From Saprospiraceae bacterium (GTDB taxonomy: Bacteria; Bacteroidota; Bacteroidia; Chitinophagales; Saprospiraceae), in contig JACMMM010000554.1 in NCBI GenBank assembly GCA_014379065.1, positions 1 to 7,898 on the forward strand: DNA of 7,898 nucleotides, in the 5' to 3' direction. Below, in pieces: positions 1-6,646 of this stretch; the first letter of the stretch is position 1, and every line of letters starts with the position of its first letter. Under the pieces are notes generated by a model, which was not told where the DNA came from, ran no database searches, and saw nothing but the letters and a program-made list of their open reading frames with translations. The translations under genes and the position numbers were made by a program.

Positions 1-33
1 AAAATCGAAAAATCGAACCAATCGAAAAATCCC
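1..33. repeat. Short tandem repeat at window edge (ATCGAA motif, 8-9 bp period)
   Basis: The motif ATCGAA begins at 4, 12 and 21, so the spacing is 8 then 9 bases, and the last copy runs into AAAATCCC. Two exact octamers AAAATCGA occupy 1-8 and 9-16. By analogy with the octamer hairpin at 1188-1285 this may be the right arm of another hairpin repeat whose left arm lies outside the window. The window cuts it off, so the whole structure cannot be judged. Confidence 0.5.
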
Positions 34-62
34 TATTTTTCGCCCGCCTTTACCATACCACC

Positions 63-1178
63 ATGAAGTTAAAACCACTCCGAGTCCGTTACCCCGATTT
101 TACCAAAATCGAATCCTCCGACGTTTTTTGCGACGAGGCAAAAAACCTCTATCGGCAATATGTAGAAGAAGGGCTTTATAAAAAATTCCCCGAGCCCGCC
201 TTTTTCATTTACCAAATTAGGTCCGTTACGGGAGAACACACGGGCTTAGTGGCGCTCAACGAGGTAGAAGATTTTTTTGACGGGAAAGTCAAAAAACACG
301 AAGCCACGCTGGGCGAGCGTGAAAAACAGCAAAGGGATTTGTTCATGCAATGGGAGGCCATTTTAAAACCTGTACTGCTTACTTATCCTTCCGTTCCAAG
401 CATTCATGCATGGCTGAATGCTTTTATTCACAACCATAAGCCGCTTTTCGATACCCGATTCAAAAATGGGAAAGTGCTCCACCGCATTTGGGCCGTAACG
501 GATGAGCAATCCATTGACGAATTGCAAGATCTGTTCGCCAAAAATGTAAAGTTCACTTACATCGCTGACGGCCACCACCGCACCACCACCATGGCCATGC
601 TGCACGAGCAGCGCGATCTGTACCCCGATTTTGATTTTGACCATCTCTTTTGCGCTTTTTTTGCCACAGATCAGTTGGATATCCTCGACTACAACCGCGT
701 CGCAGAAATCCCGAGTGAGATGAGCTCCGCGCAGTTCATGGCGCATATTTCGAAGGTCTTCGATATTGAAATGCTGGAATCGCCGCGCCGCCCAGCGGAC
801 AAGCACGAAATTGTGATGCTCCTCCGACATGAATGGTACTCCCTGCACTGGCGTCCAGAACTTCTCTCCGGCTTGGATGAGCAAAACGCACTGCTCGACG
901 CCTCGCTCCTGAACGAACGGGTACTTGGCAACATCCTTGGCATCCACGATGTGCGTTCTGACACTCGAGTCGCTTACGTTGACGGGAGCAAGGGCCTCAA
1001 CGGACTAGAAAAAGCCGCCAATAGCCGCAATAAAGTAGGTTTTGCGCTTTTTCCGGTTCATTTTGCCGACATGATGTTTTTGGCCGATGCGGGCGAGATT
1101 CTGCCGCCAAAAAGCACTTATTTCGAACCGCGTTTGAAAAGTGGGATGTTGGTGCAATTGCTGAAAAGGGAAGGATGA
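63..1178 (+). CDS. DUF1015 family protein
   Basis: A 371-residue soluble protein of the DUF1015 family (COG4198), near the family's usual length of about 400. Recognisable parts in order are: KKHEATLGEREKQQRDL at about 77-93; the hallmark DGHHR at 169-173; an ILGIHDVRSDTRVAYV stretch near 292-307, where the family typically has a similar LGI.D...D.R..Y pattern; and near the C-terminus the LPPKSTYFEPRLKSG block, which is highly typical. There is no signal peptide or membrane segment, so it is probably cytoplasmic. The molecular function is not established; from memory the family often sits near serine biosynthesis genes (serC/serA) in Bacteroidota, but none is visible here. The ATG at 63 is preceded by an A/C-rich stretch without a Shine-Dalgarno, as expected for the phylum. 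It converges on the amidohydrolase gene, with a large hairpin repeat between them. No defects seen. Confidence 0.9.
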   Translation: MKLKPLRVRYPDFTKIESSDVFCDEAKNLYRQYVEEGLYKKFPEPAFFIYQIRSVTGEHTGLVALNEVEDFFDGKVKKHEATLGEREKQQRDLFMQWEAILKPVLLTYPSVPSIHAWLNAFIHNHKPLFDTRFKNGKVLHRIWAVTDEQSIDELQDLFAKNVKFTYIADGHHRTTTMAMLHEQRDLYPDFDFDHLFCAFFATDQLDILDYNRVAEIPSEMSSAQFMAHISKVFDIEMLESPRRPADKHEIVMLLRHEWYSLHWRPELLSGLDEQNALLDASLLNERVLGNILGIHDVRSDTRVAYVDGSKGLNGLEKAANSRNKVGFALFPVHFADMMFLADAGEILPPKSTYFEPRLKSGMLVQLLKREG

Positions 1179-1187
1179 CAGGCGGAA

Positions 1188-1285
1188 TGGTTATTTGGTT
1201 ATGGGGGGATTTGGCTATTTGAACGACTCCGCTCATGGATCCCCGAGTGTTTAAATAACCAAATCCCCCCATAACCAAATAACCA
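1188..1285. repeat. Octamer-built inverted repeat, likely bidirectional terminator
   Basis: The left arm 1188-1220 and right arm 1253-1285 are 33-bp reverse complements with a single mismatch (C at 1215). They enclose a 32-nt loop with GGATCC at 1237-1242. Each arm is itself made of four octamers. On the left these are GGTTATTT (1189), GGTTATGG (1197), GGGGATTT (1205) and GGCTATTT (1213). On the right the same variants appear in mirrored order. It fills the spacer between two convergent genes (stops at 1178 and 1296), so in RNA from either strand it would fold into a very stable stem and probably ends transcription from both sides. There is no clear U-tract, so this is not a textbook intrinsic terminator. 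It also resembles a mobile or amplifying intergenic repeat; see the second element at 6550-6704. Confidence 0.85.
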
Positions 1286-1295
1286 ATCCTTCCAT

Positions 1296-3011
1296 CTACT
1301 TCTTTTCAGCATCAAATTTGACTTTCCCGCCGACCACCGTTTTCAGCACCTTTGCCTGCAAAATGTCTTCCGGCGCACAGTGCAACAGATCTTTGGAAAG
1401 CACCACGATGTCGGCCAATTTGCCCGGCATAAGCGAGCCTTTTTCTTTTTCCTCAAAAGCCGCCCAGGCGTTCCAGATCGTATACGAAAACAGGGCTTCT
1501 TCGCGTGTCATTTTTTGTTCTGAAAAAAATTCCAGCCCCGTGTCTGCGCGTTTTCTGGTCACAGCGGCATAAAGACAGGGCAATGGATCCACATCCTCCA
1601 CCGGGGCATCCGTGCCATTGGCCAGGTGCGCACCGCTATCGAGTAGGCTACGCCATGCATAAGCCCCCGTTCGGGCTCGTTCCTCGCCAAGCCGCTTGAC
1701 CACGAACGGGGCGTCGCTGGTGCAGTGAATGGCCTGCATAGAGGCTATAACCCCAAGTTGTTCAAACCGTGGAATATCCTGTTTGTCAATGTGTTGGGAG
1801 TGCTCAATGCGCCAACGTTGGTTGTTTTTTGCACCTAACTCTTTTTCAACTACATTCAACACTTCGCGATTAGCCCGATCCCCAATGGCGTGGACGCAAA
1901 GTTGGAGTCCGTATTGATGGCAGGCCTGAGCCATTCGGGCTATGGTATCAAGCGGGGTGGTATTTTGCCCTACAAAACCTGGTTTGTCGTCGTAAGGCGC
2001 GAGCAGCCAAGCGCCGTAAGAACCAAGCGCTCCATCAAAGTAACATTTGACGGCACGGCAAGTAAAGTGTTGATTACCAAGTCCTATTTGAGGAAATGCC
2101 GCCAGCTTCGGAATGTCGTGGGCCTTGGGCTGACTGGCCATAGCCCAAAGACGCAATGGGAGTTGGTCGGTTTCTGCGAGCCGGCGATATTGGCCCAGAT
2201 CCCAAAAACTGCTACCCGCATCCTGAAATGAGGTAATGCCTTTAGCAAGACATTCGGCGGCGGCGAGTTGGGTGGTTTTTTCAAAAGCAGCGATTTTCTC
2301 CGCTTCTGAACGAAGGTTTTTCCAGTCATAAAAGGGCTTTTCAATCAAATCCATGGCATTTTCCTCAAAAACACCAGTAAGATTGCCACGAGCATCGCGC
2401 ACAATGCGCCCACCGATGGGGTCGGAAGTTTCTCGGGATATGTCGGCCAGTTCGATGGCTTTTGCATTGGCAATAAGGCCGTGGCCGCTGGCGTGATAAA
2501 GCACGATGGGGTTACTTGGAGAGACCGCGCTGAGATCCGTGTTGAATGGGTATCCATTCACCGTTGCACCGGGCGACTCAGACCATTTTTCCTGATGCCA
2601 GCCTCGGCCTTCGATCCATTCCCCAGGCTTAGCCGTTTTGACCTTTTCGGCCACAAGCCCCGTGATTTCTGTCCAACTTTTGGTATTGATGAGGTTCAGG
2701 TTTTGAAGGCTTGCGCCCAAACCATTGAAATGCCCGTGACCTTCTATAAACCCCGGCATCGCAAAAGCACCCTGCAAATCAATGATTTGGGTGTTTTTAC
2801 CTGCCAGTTTTTTGAGATCGGCATCATTACCTACCGCGAAAATGCGGTCCCCCATAATAGCAAGCGCCGTAGCCTGTGGGTGCAGCGAATCAGCGGTAAA
2901 AAAGTTGCCGTTGACAAAAATGAGATCAGGAGTGGCAGATTTAGAATTGGGTGATAGCGAACAAGAAATGAGGAGAAGGACGAAAATGGAAAGGGCGAGA
3001 AAGTGCTTCAT
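1296..3011 (-). CDS. Amidohydrolase family 3 (YtcJ-like) lipoprotein
   Basis: A 571-residue metal-dependent amidohydrolase of the YtcJ/amidohydrolase-3 group. I chose the ATG at 3011 because it gives a clean lipoprotein signal: MKH, a hydrophobic run, then L-I-S-C with the lipidated cysteine at residue 17. An in-frame upstream ATG at 3137 would bury that signal and add implausible sequence. The N-terminal composite-sandwich piece (DLIFVNGNFFTAD, 29-41) is followed by MPGFIEGHGH (metal histidines 92 and 94), the KCYFDGALGS block near 322-331, CVHAIGDRA (His374), RIEHSQ (His404) and NGTDAP (Asp468). The C-terminus closes with LMPGKLADIVVLSKD. All expected metal and catalytic positions are present, so it should be active on an amide or ester-type bond; the substrate is unknown. 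It is probably anchored on the periplasmic face of a membrane. It lies 216 bp downstream of the cytochrome gene on the same strand and may be cotranscribed or use its own promoter. Confidence 0.92.
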   Translation of the reverse strand: MKHFLALSIFVLLLISCSLSPNSKSATPDLIFVNGNFFTADSLHPQATALAIMGDRIFAVGNDADLKKLAGKNTQIIDLQGAFAMPGFIEGHGHFNGLGASLQNLNLINTKSWTEITGLVAEKVKTAKPGEWIEGRGWHQEKWSESPGATVNGYPFNTDLSAVSPSNPIVLYHASGHGLIANAKAIELADISRETSDPIGGRIVRDARGNLTGVFEENAMDLIEKPFYDWKNLRSEAEKIAAFEKTTQLAAAECLAKGITSFQDAGSSFWDLGQYRRLAETDQLPLRLWAMASQPKAHDIPKLAAFPQIGLGNQHFTCRAVKCYFDGALGSYGAWLLAPYDDKPGFVGQNTTPLDTIARMAQACHQYGLQLCVHAIGDRANREVLNVVEKELGAKNNQRWRIEHSQHIDKQDIPRFEQLGVIASMQAIHCTSDAPFVVKRLGEERARTGAYAWRSLLDSGAHLANGTDAPVEDVDPLPCLYAAVTRKRADTGLEFFSEQKMTREEALFSYTIWNAWAAFEEKEKGSLMPGKLADIVVLSKDLLHCAPEDILQAKVLKTVVGGKVKFDAEKK

Positions 3012-3032
3012 GTGTCGGAAAAAAAGTTCGGA

Positions 3033-3063
3033 CAAAAGAACGGCAAGTAGCTCACTTGTGCAA
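3033..3063 (-). promoter_or_regulatory. Possible promoter for the amidohydrolase gene
   Basis: On the minus strand, TTG (3063-3061) is followed after 20 nt by TTCTTTTG (3040-3033), one mismatch from the Bacteroidota -7 consensus TAnnTTTG. The predicted transcript start, near 3026, would leave a leader of about 15 nt before the ATG at 3011. The mismatch falls on an important base of the motif, so this is only a candidate; read-through from the cytochrome operon is the alternative. Confidence 0.25.
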
Positions 3064-3079
3064 CCATCCGAAGCACCAT

Positions 3080-3221
3080 TCAGGACACGGTCTGTTTTTG
3101 CGCTTTGGCAAAATCCTTCCAGATAAAAATGCTCCAAAGCAACCCAAGCAATTGGATACCGATATATGCCACATAGTTCGACCAGTCGTCGGGATGGTAA
3201 GCATGGCTAAAAACATTTCAT
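3080..3221 (-). pseudogene. Possible small one-helix membrane ORF interrupted by a 1-base frameshift
   Basis: Between the cytochrome and amidohydrolase genes one minus-strand frame is open down to TGA at 3082-3080. It reads HPDDWSNYV, then a hydrophobic helix (YIGIQLLGLLWSIFIW), then the charged tail KDFAKAQKQTVS. It looks like a real membrane-protein tail but has no ATG in that frame. An ATG at 3221 opens the neighbouring frame (M-K-C-F) and stops at once at TAG after a run of five T. Removing one T from that run joins the two parts into a 46-residue protein beginning MKCFSHAYHP. Either the gene is broken, the base is a homopolymer sequencing error, or this is the remnant of a longer protein. 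It starts 7 bp after the cytochrome stop, which would suit an operon member. I do not recognise the family. Confidence 0.35.
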
Positions 3222-3231
3222 AACATTTCAA
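3212..3231. repeat. 10-bp tandem duplication across the cytochrome stop codon
   Basis: AACATTTCAT at 3212-3221 is followed directly by AACATTTCAA at 3222-3231, 9 of 10 identical. The first copy read on the minus strand contains the TGA stop of the cytochrome gene; the junction forms the ATG at 3221 of the possible small ORF. It is short and could be chance. Confidence 0.5.
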
Positions 3232-4202
3232 TCTTTTGGTTTGTAACGCTGCACTTGATTTCGGATAGGCGGCACGGTTTGAAGATAGGCCCAAACGGCG
3301 TTCACCTCGGTGTCGGTGAGCGTGGTATGCGGGAACATGGGGAAATAGAGCGGGCCACCTTTTGGGTTTTTGCCATATTTGGTTGCTTCCAAAAATTGTT
3401 GCTGGGTCCAACCGCCGATGCCTGTTTCCTTGTCCATGGTGATATTGCTCGAAGGCACCAATTCGCCCTCGTAATTGAGCAAGGGGTTGCCACCTCCGTA
3501 GAAGCCTAAGCTTTTTTCGGGGTTCAGCGCGTCCTGTTTTGTGAAGTCAGCCGAGTGGCAAGCGTAGCAGCCGCATAGCGCGTCGGCCACATACTTCCCA
3601 AAGGCGATTTTATTGGTCCTATCAGGGATCGAGATGGTTTCCTCGGGCAATGGCGGAGGGGTAAAGGCAATATTGGAAAGGAGTTTTACCAAAAAATTCC
3701 ACTCGTTGGGCGGAAATTCGTGTGAATCGGCGAACAATACAGGATCGTCGGAACGCAGCCAAGCGATCACGGATTTGACATCCTCGTCGGCCATGAGTGG
3801 GAATTTTGGCATAAAAGGCGGTGACCACGAACCGTCTTTCCGGATGCCTGTGCGAAGGAAATAGTACAATTCGCCATCCGTCCAAGTGCCGATGCCATGA
3901 ACGGAGTCATGTGTGATATTAAGCGAGTACGCGGGCGCAAGATCCTTGGGCATATCGGGCATAAACCTGCCCGTCATTTTGCCGCCTTCGCCTTTATGGC
4001 ATTCCGTGCAAAGAAGGGTAGCGAGTTTTGCGCCACGAGCAATCATTGTACTGTCTGGTGGCACTTTCAGGGTCAACACTGCTGCGGGAGGGGCGAATTT
4101 GTAAGTTGGGATGCCTTTGGAATTAATGTAGGCTGCAGCTGCCAGCGCGAACAAGAGCAATACGCCAAGCGCGTAGCCGAGGATTTTGAAAAAACGATTC
4201 AT
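3228..4202 (-). CDS. Membrane-anchored diheme cytochrome c
   Basis: A 324-residue electron carrier with two c-type heme sites. The start at 4202 is chosen because MNRFFKILGYALG leads straight into a hydrophobic segment (about 7-25) with no obvious cleavage site, so it is a signal anchor placing the protein in the periplasm; the in-frame ATG at 4292 would run into the upstream gene. Heme site 1 is C65-T-E-C68-H69. Heme site 2 is C212-Y-A-C215-H216, preceded by an extra cysteine at 210. Likely axial methionines are M131 (in PPFMPKF) and M289 (in YFPMFPH), each at the expected distance after its heme motif. The two halves repeat the same plan, with GIGTW near 103-107 and GIGGW at 261-265. This resembles c-type subunits that feed electrons from dehydrogenases or to oxidases; no such partner enzyme is visible nearby. 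It starts 11 bp after the membrane-protein gene, so the two form an operon. Confidence 0.93.
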   Translation of the reverse strand: MNRFFKILGYALGVLLLFALAAAAYINSKGIPTYKFAPPAAVLTLKVPPDSTMIARGAKLATLLCTECHKGEGGKMTGRFMPDMPKDLAPAYSLNITHDSVHGIGTWTDGELYYFLRTGIRKDGSWSPPFMPKFPLMADEDVKSVIAWLRSDDPVLFADSHEFPPNEWNFLVKLLSNIAFTPPPLPEETISIPDRTNKIAFGKYVADALCGCYACHSADFTKQDALNPEKSLGFYGGGNPLLNYEGELVPSSNITMDKETGIGGWTQQQFLEATKYGKNPKGGPLYFPMFPHTTLTDTEVNAVWAYLQTVPPIRNQVQRYKPKD

Positions 4203-4213
4203 GTCTATGATTT

Positions 4214-4921
4214 TTAATTTTGTTGTGTCGAAATATCTTGGCGTTTCCAAACAATTGCTCCGAGCCAGAACGCAACAATCGGGGCAAACCACAGATAGAT
4301 GTTGAGCCCCAAAGTGCTTGCAAATTCATTTTGTAAAGCCATTCCGACCACATCCAATAGGCTGGCTATACCCATGAAAGTAAAAAACAGGGCAAGCCAT
4401 TTTCGCTCCGAACGCAAGAGCCAGCCTGTTCCCAGCCACCAAATTGCCCCCATCAGCATCGAAAACATATTCCAGATGCCGTCCATTACAGCGTGTACGA
4501 GAGTGGCGTAAATCTGTGCGACCGCCAGTTGCTGTGCGGGGTCGCTTGTGTTGTAGGCCGTGAATAAGGGTTGTGTAGCACCCGTCAGAACCGCAGCGCC
4601 CAATGCACCTGTGAGGACGTAGCCCAGCCCGAAAAAAGCGAACAAGTTGCTGTGCAGTGACGCCCTTGGGGATAGCCAGTAATGCAGATAAATAACGGCT
4701 GGCGCCAGCAGCAAATAATAGCCGATGATGTCTAAAAACCACCCCCAGCGTAGTGCGGATGAAGGATCGGGAAGATAGGCTATGGCTTTAAGCGGGTTGA
4801 AGGCAGCTTCGAAATCCCAGTTGAAAGCATTGAAAACGAGAATGATGCTGGCCAGGCCAATGGGACAGGAAAGCATGGCTGCCGCTCCGGCCATTTTGGA
4901 AAAAGAACTTTGCAACTGCAT
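4214..4921 (-). CDS. Six-helix integral membrane protein (DUF4386-like)
   Basis: A 235-residue very hydrophobic protein with about six membrane helices, near residues 10-31, 60-82, 92-118, 145-168, 173-195 and 205-225. The segment SALRWGWFLDIIGYYLLLAP and the overall helix pattern recall DUF4386-type proteins, but I assign this by general resemblance only. No catalytic motif or heme-ligand signature stands out; conserved-looking polar positions are His143 and Asp147 (LVHAVMDGIWNM) inside the membrane. The ATG at 4921 is the only start giving the first helix. It is the first gene of the pair with the cytochrome c (gap 11 bp) and is divergent from the AraC-family gene, with 126 bp between the two starts. 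This arrangement suggests the regulator controls it. A role as membrane partner of the cytochrome is inference. Confidence 0.82.
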   Translation of the reverse strand: MQLQSSFSKMAGAAAMLSCPIGLASIILVFNAFNWDFEAAFNPLKAIAYLPDPSSALRWGWFLDIIGYYLLLAPAVIYLHYWLSPRASLHSNLFAFFGLGYVLTGALGAAVLTGATQPLFTAYNTSDPAQQLAVAQIYATLVHAVMDGIWNMFSMLMGAIWWLGTGWLLRSERKWLALFFTFMGIASLLDVVGMALQNEFASTLGLNIYLWFAPIVAFWLGAIVWKRQDISTQQN

Positions 4922-5047
4922 GATGGATTGTTTTTAATTTGCTGCAAAGGTTCGGCGGGCAGTCCAGCTGCGATTGGAGATTTGTGCCAAAAAAATGTCC
5001 CTTTTTTCCAATTGGCTATGGCAGTCCTCGTGCTACTTTTGCTTTCT
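4922..5047. promoter_or_regulatory. Divergent control region between membrane-protein operon and AraC gene
   Basis: This 126-bp spacer must hold promoters for both directions. For the leftward operon the best -7 candidate is AACCTTTG (minus strand, 4952-4945), one mismatch from TAnnTTTG, about 24 nt before the ATG at 4921, without a clear -33 box. Any binding site of the AraC-family protein for autoregulation or for the operon would be expected here, but I see no convincing direct repeat. Confidence 0.4.
5011..5041 (+). promoter_or_regulatory. Bacteroidota-type promoter candidate for the AraC gene
   Basis: ATTG at 5011-5014 is followed after exactly 19 nt by TACTTTTG at 5034-5041, a full match to the -7 consensus TAnnTTTG at the preferred spacing. 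Transcription would start around 5046-5048, right at the proposed ATG (5048), making the mRNA leaderless or nearly so. That is unusual and leaves open either a chance match or a different translation start. Confidence 0.4.
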
Positions 5048-5914
5048 ATGCAAGCCCACTTTTTCCGACCATCCGTTTTTTTGTCCCCTTATGTGGACTA
5101 TTACTTTGTTCTTGAAAATTTTTCAAAGGACAGTTACAGTGAAGGTTCGCAGGGCGTGACGGTCTTTCCATCGCCGCAAGGGCAGATGGTTTTTACTTAT
5201 GGCGAGCATTCTGATGAAAAATGGTTGGGTAGCGAGCGATTGCTATCTCCAGACTTCGCAGTCACCGGCTATTCCACCAAATCGGTGGAATATTACCCTC
5301 AGGGCGCCTTAGGGGCAATCATGGTAGGTTTCAAACCTTGGGGCATCCAAGCGTTCTTGGATTTTGAATTGAAACACATTACCAATACCAACTCAGGTAT
5401 GGACCTCCACTTTGGAAAGGAACTAGTGTTCGTAGAGGAAATGCTACACGAGGCTACCAATATGGCTGAACGCCTCCGAATCGTGGAGGCGTTTTTGGCG
5501 GGGAAATTGCGCCGCCCTATCATTGACAAAGCAATGGTACACGCAGTGGAACTGATCACCCAATCAAAGGGGGTTATGCCCGTAGAACACCTTGCTAAAG
5601 AATGTTTTATGGGTCGCCGCAATTTCCTCCGCCGGTTTGAGGCGAGCATCGGTATCAACCCCAAAATGTTTTCACGCATCGTGCGCTTCCAGCAAGTATT
5701 TGCCGCAATGGATGCTCAACTAGGGAAACCAGATTGGGGGCAAATTTCCTTTAACACAGGCTACTATGATCAAGCGCATTTCATCAACGACTTCAAGGAC
5801 TTCTCGGGAGTAACCCCTTCGCAGTTTCTAGAAAGTGCTCTGCCAACTGAGGTTGGATCTTCGTTCGATGCCAATGTGTTGGGCGAAAACCTCTACGAGA
5901 AAGTCTATCTCTAA
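5048..5914 (+). CDS. AraC-family transcriptional regulator with DUF6597-like N-terminal domain
   Basis: A 288-residue DNA-binding regulator. The start at 5048 gives MQAHFFRPSVFLSPYVDYYFVLE, the usual opening of regulators with an N-terminal DUF6597-type sensor domain (about 1-125). Upstream in-frame ATGs at 5018 and 4910 would add a hydrophobic leader that makes no sense for a cytoplasmic regulator and would run into the divergent promoter. The C-terminal AraC domain spans about 163-262, with the first helix-turn-helix around MPVEHLAKECFMGRRNFLRRFE and the second around ISFNTGYYDQAHFINDFKDFSG, ending in VTPSQF. A tail of about 25 residues of no known function follows. The ligand is unknown. 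Its divergent placement points to the membrane protein and cytochrome c operon as target. It converges on the RNase H gene with only 3 bp between stop codons and no terminator hairpin. Confidence 0.92.
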   Translation: MQAHFFRPSVFLSPYVDYYFVLENFSKDSYSEGSQGVTVFPSPQGQMVFTYGEHSDEKWLGSERLLSPDFAVTGYSTKSVEYYPQGALGAIMVGFKPWGIQAFLDFELKHITNTNSGMDLHFGKELVFVEEMLHEATNMAERLRIVEAFLAGKLRRPIIDKAMVHAVELITQSKGVMPVEHLAKECFMGRRNFLRRFEASIGINPKMFSRIVRFQQVFAAMDAQLGKPDWGQISFNTGYYDQAHFINDFKDFSGVTPSQFLESALPTEVGSSFDANVLGENLYEKVYL

Positions 5915-5917
5915 TGT

Positions 5918-6547
5918 TCACTTCCGCCCAAAGTCAGCGGGTATTTCTCCCCAAGCCTCCGTTTCCCACTTCAGAATGGGATTGGTAATTTTATTGACAG
6001 CCAACCAATTTTCGGCACGTTGAATGAGATCAAAAATTTTGCCATTGCGGCTGGTGGCTTCGAGCTTGGTGTTGCACTTGCCTTTTTTGACCCAGCCTTG
6101 CGCCGTTTTAGAGTCAGAATAAATGGGCAATTTAGGCTTGTCCTGTTGTTTCAGCATGGCAAGTGCGTGGACGATGGCAAGGAATTCGCCAATGTTGTTA
6201 GTGCCCTGCTCCAGCGGCCCAATATGGAAAAGTTGGCGACCATCGGCAGTCCAAACCCCCCTGTATTCCATGTCGCCAGGGTTGCCGGAGCAGGCCGCAT
6301 CTACCGCCACGCTCTCGTGAATTATGGCCGATTTTGAAAGGCTGGCGGCGGTTTTTGGCGGGCTAGTGGACTTTTGTACAAATTTCCAATAGTTGCTTTT
6401 AAAGGCTGAATCGGCTTCTGTGCGACTTTCAAAACTCTTGTACTTCGCTCCAGCCACGCCATCCACTTGGCGTTTACATTCATCCCAGGAGGCATATACT
6501 CCTGGTTTGTGTCCTTCCCAAACAACATAGAATTTTTGCTTCGCCAT
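5918..6547 (-). CDS. rnhA: Ribonuclease HI with viroplasmin N-terminal domain
   Basis: A 209-residue enzyme that cleaves the RNA strand of RNA-DNA hybrids, as in Okazaki primer and R-loop removal. Residues 5-51 form the viroplasmin/hybrid-binding domain (KFYVVWEGHKPGVYASWDEC, then KYKSFESRTEADSAF). A flexible linker of about 20 residues rich in S, P and K follows, then the catalytic domain. The four metal-binding acids are visible: D83 (in VDAACSGNPG), E121 (NNIGEFLAIVHAL), D145 (IYSDSKTA) and D205 (EIPADFGRK). The first motif has AACSG where many RNases HI have a DGS-type sequence, which is common among relatives in this phylum. The chain ends four residues after D205. The start at 6547 is set by the MAKQKFYVVW opening. 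Only 2 bp separate it from the heptamer repeat array, so its whole initiation region is repeat sequence. Confidence 0.94.
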   Translation of the reverse strand: MAKQKFYVVWEGHKPGVYASWDECKRQVDGVAGAKYKSFESRTEADSAFKSNYWKFVQKSTSPPKTAASLSKSAIIHESVAVDAACSGNPGDMEYRGVWTADGRQLFHIGPLEQGTNNIGEFLAIVHALAMLKQQDKPKLPIYSDSKTAQGWVKKGKCNTKLEATSRNGKIFDLIQRAENWLAVNKITNPILKWETEAWGEIPADFGRK

Positions 6548-6549
6548 TT

Positions 6550-6646
6550 TGACTGTTGACCGTTAACCATTGACTGTTGACCGTTGACTGTTGACCATTG
6601 ACTGTTGACCATTAACTATTGACTGTTGACCGTGACTATTGACCGT
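6550..6646. repeat. Heptamer tandem array, 14 units of TGACYRT (left arm)
   Basis: Fourteen head-to-tail copies run without interruption: thirteen are 7 bp and one (6627-6632) lacks its last T. The consensus is TGAC, then C or T, G or A, then T; two units (6564, 6613) begin TAAC. In the left part TGACTGT alternates with TGACCRT, giving a 14-bp higher-order period. The five innermost units (6613-6646) mirror, variant by variant, the five units of the right arm at 6670-6704; the nine outer units have no partner. It fills the spacer between the barrel-protein gene and rnhA. The unit is too short and has no spacers, so it is not CRISPR. Confidence 0.92.

Noticed and set aside
1586..1591. GGATCC in the amidohydrolase gene as a further copy of the hairpin core
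   Set aside because: It is in coding sequence, has no flanking repeats and lacks the ACACT and CGG parts; about two chance copies are expected in a window this size.
3012..3137. 42-residue N-terminal extension of the amidohydrolase
   Set aside because: It would hide the lipoprotein signal at 3011 and crosses the region of the possible small ORF.
3052..3411. Minus-strand 119-residue frame over the cytochrome end and the gap
   Set aside because: It reads the cytochrome gene in the wrong frame; its sequence has no recognisable domain, while the frame next to it gives a better membrane segment.
4203..4292. 30-residue N-terminal extension of the cytochrome
   Set aside because: It overlaps the preceding gene and precedes the signal anchor that starts at 4202.
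4910..5047. Longer AraC protein starting at 4910 or 5018
   Set aside because: It adds a hydrophobic leader unlike any AraC regulator, overlaps the divergent gene start and would be upstream of the promoter candidate.
5912..5920. Terminator between the AraC gene and rnhA
   Set aside because: Only 3 bp separate the stops and no stem-loop with a T run is visible; termination there must rely on another mechanism.
6322..6612. Minus-strand 96-residue frame that crosses the heptamer array into rnhA
   Set aside because: Its N-terminus is repeat translated as N, Q, S, V repeats and the rest is a shifted reading of rnhA, which has all its motifs in another frame.
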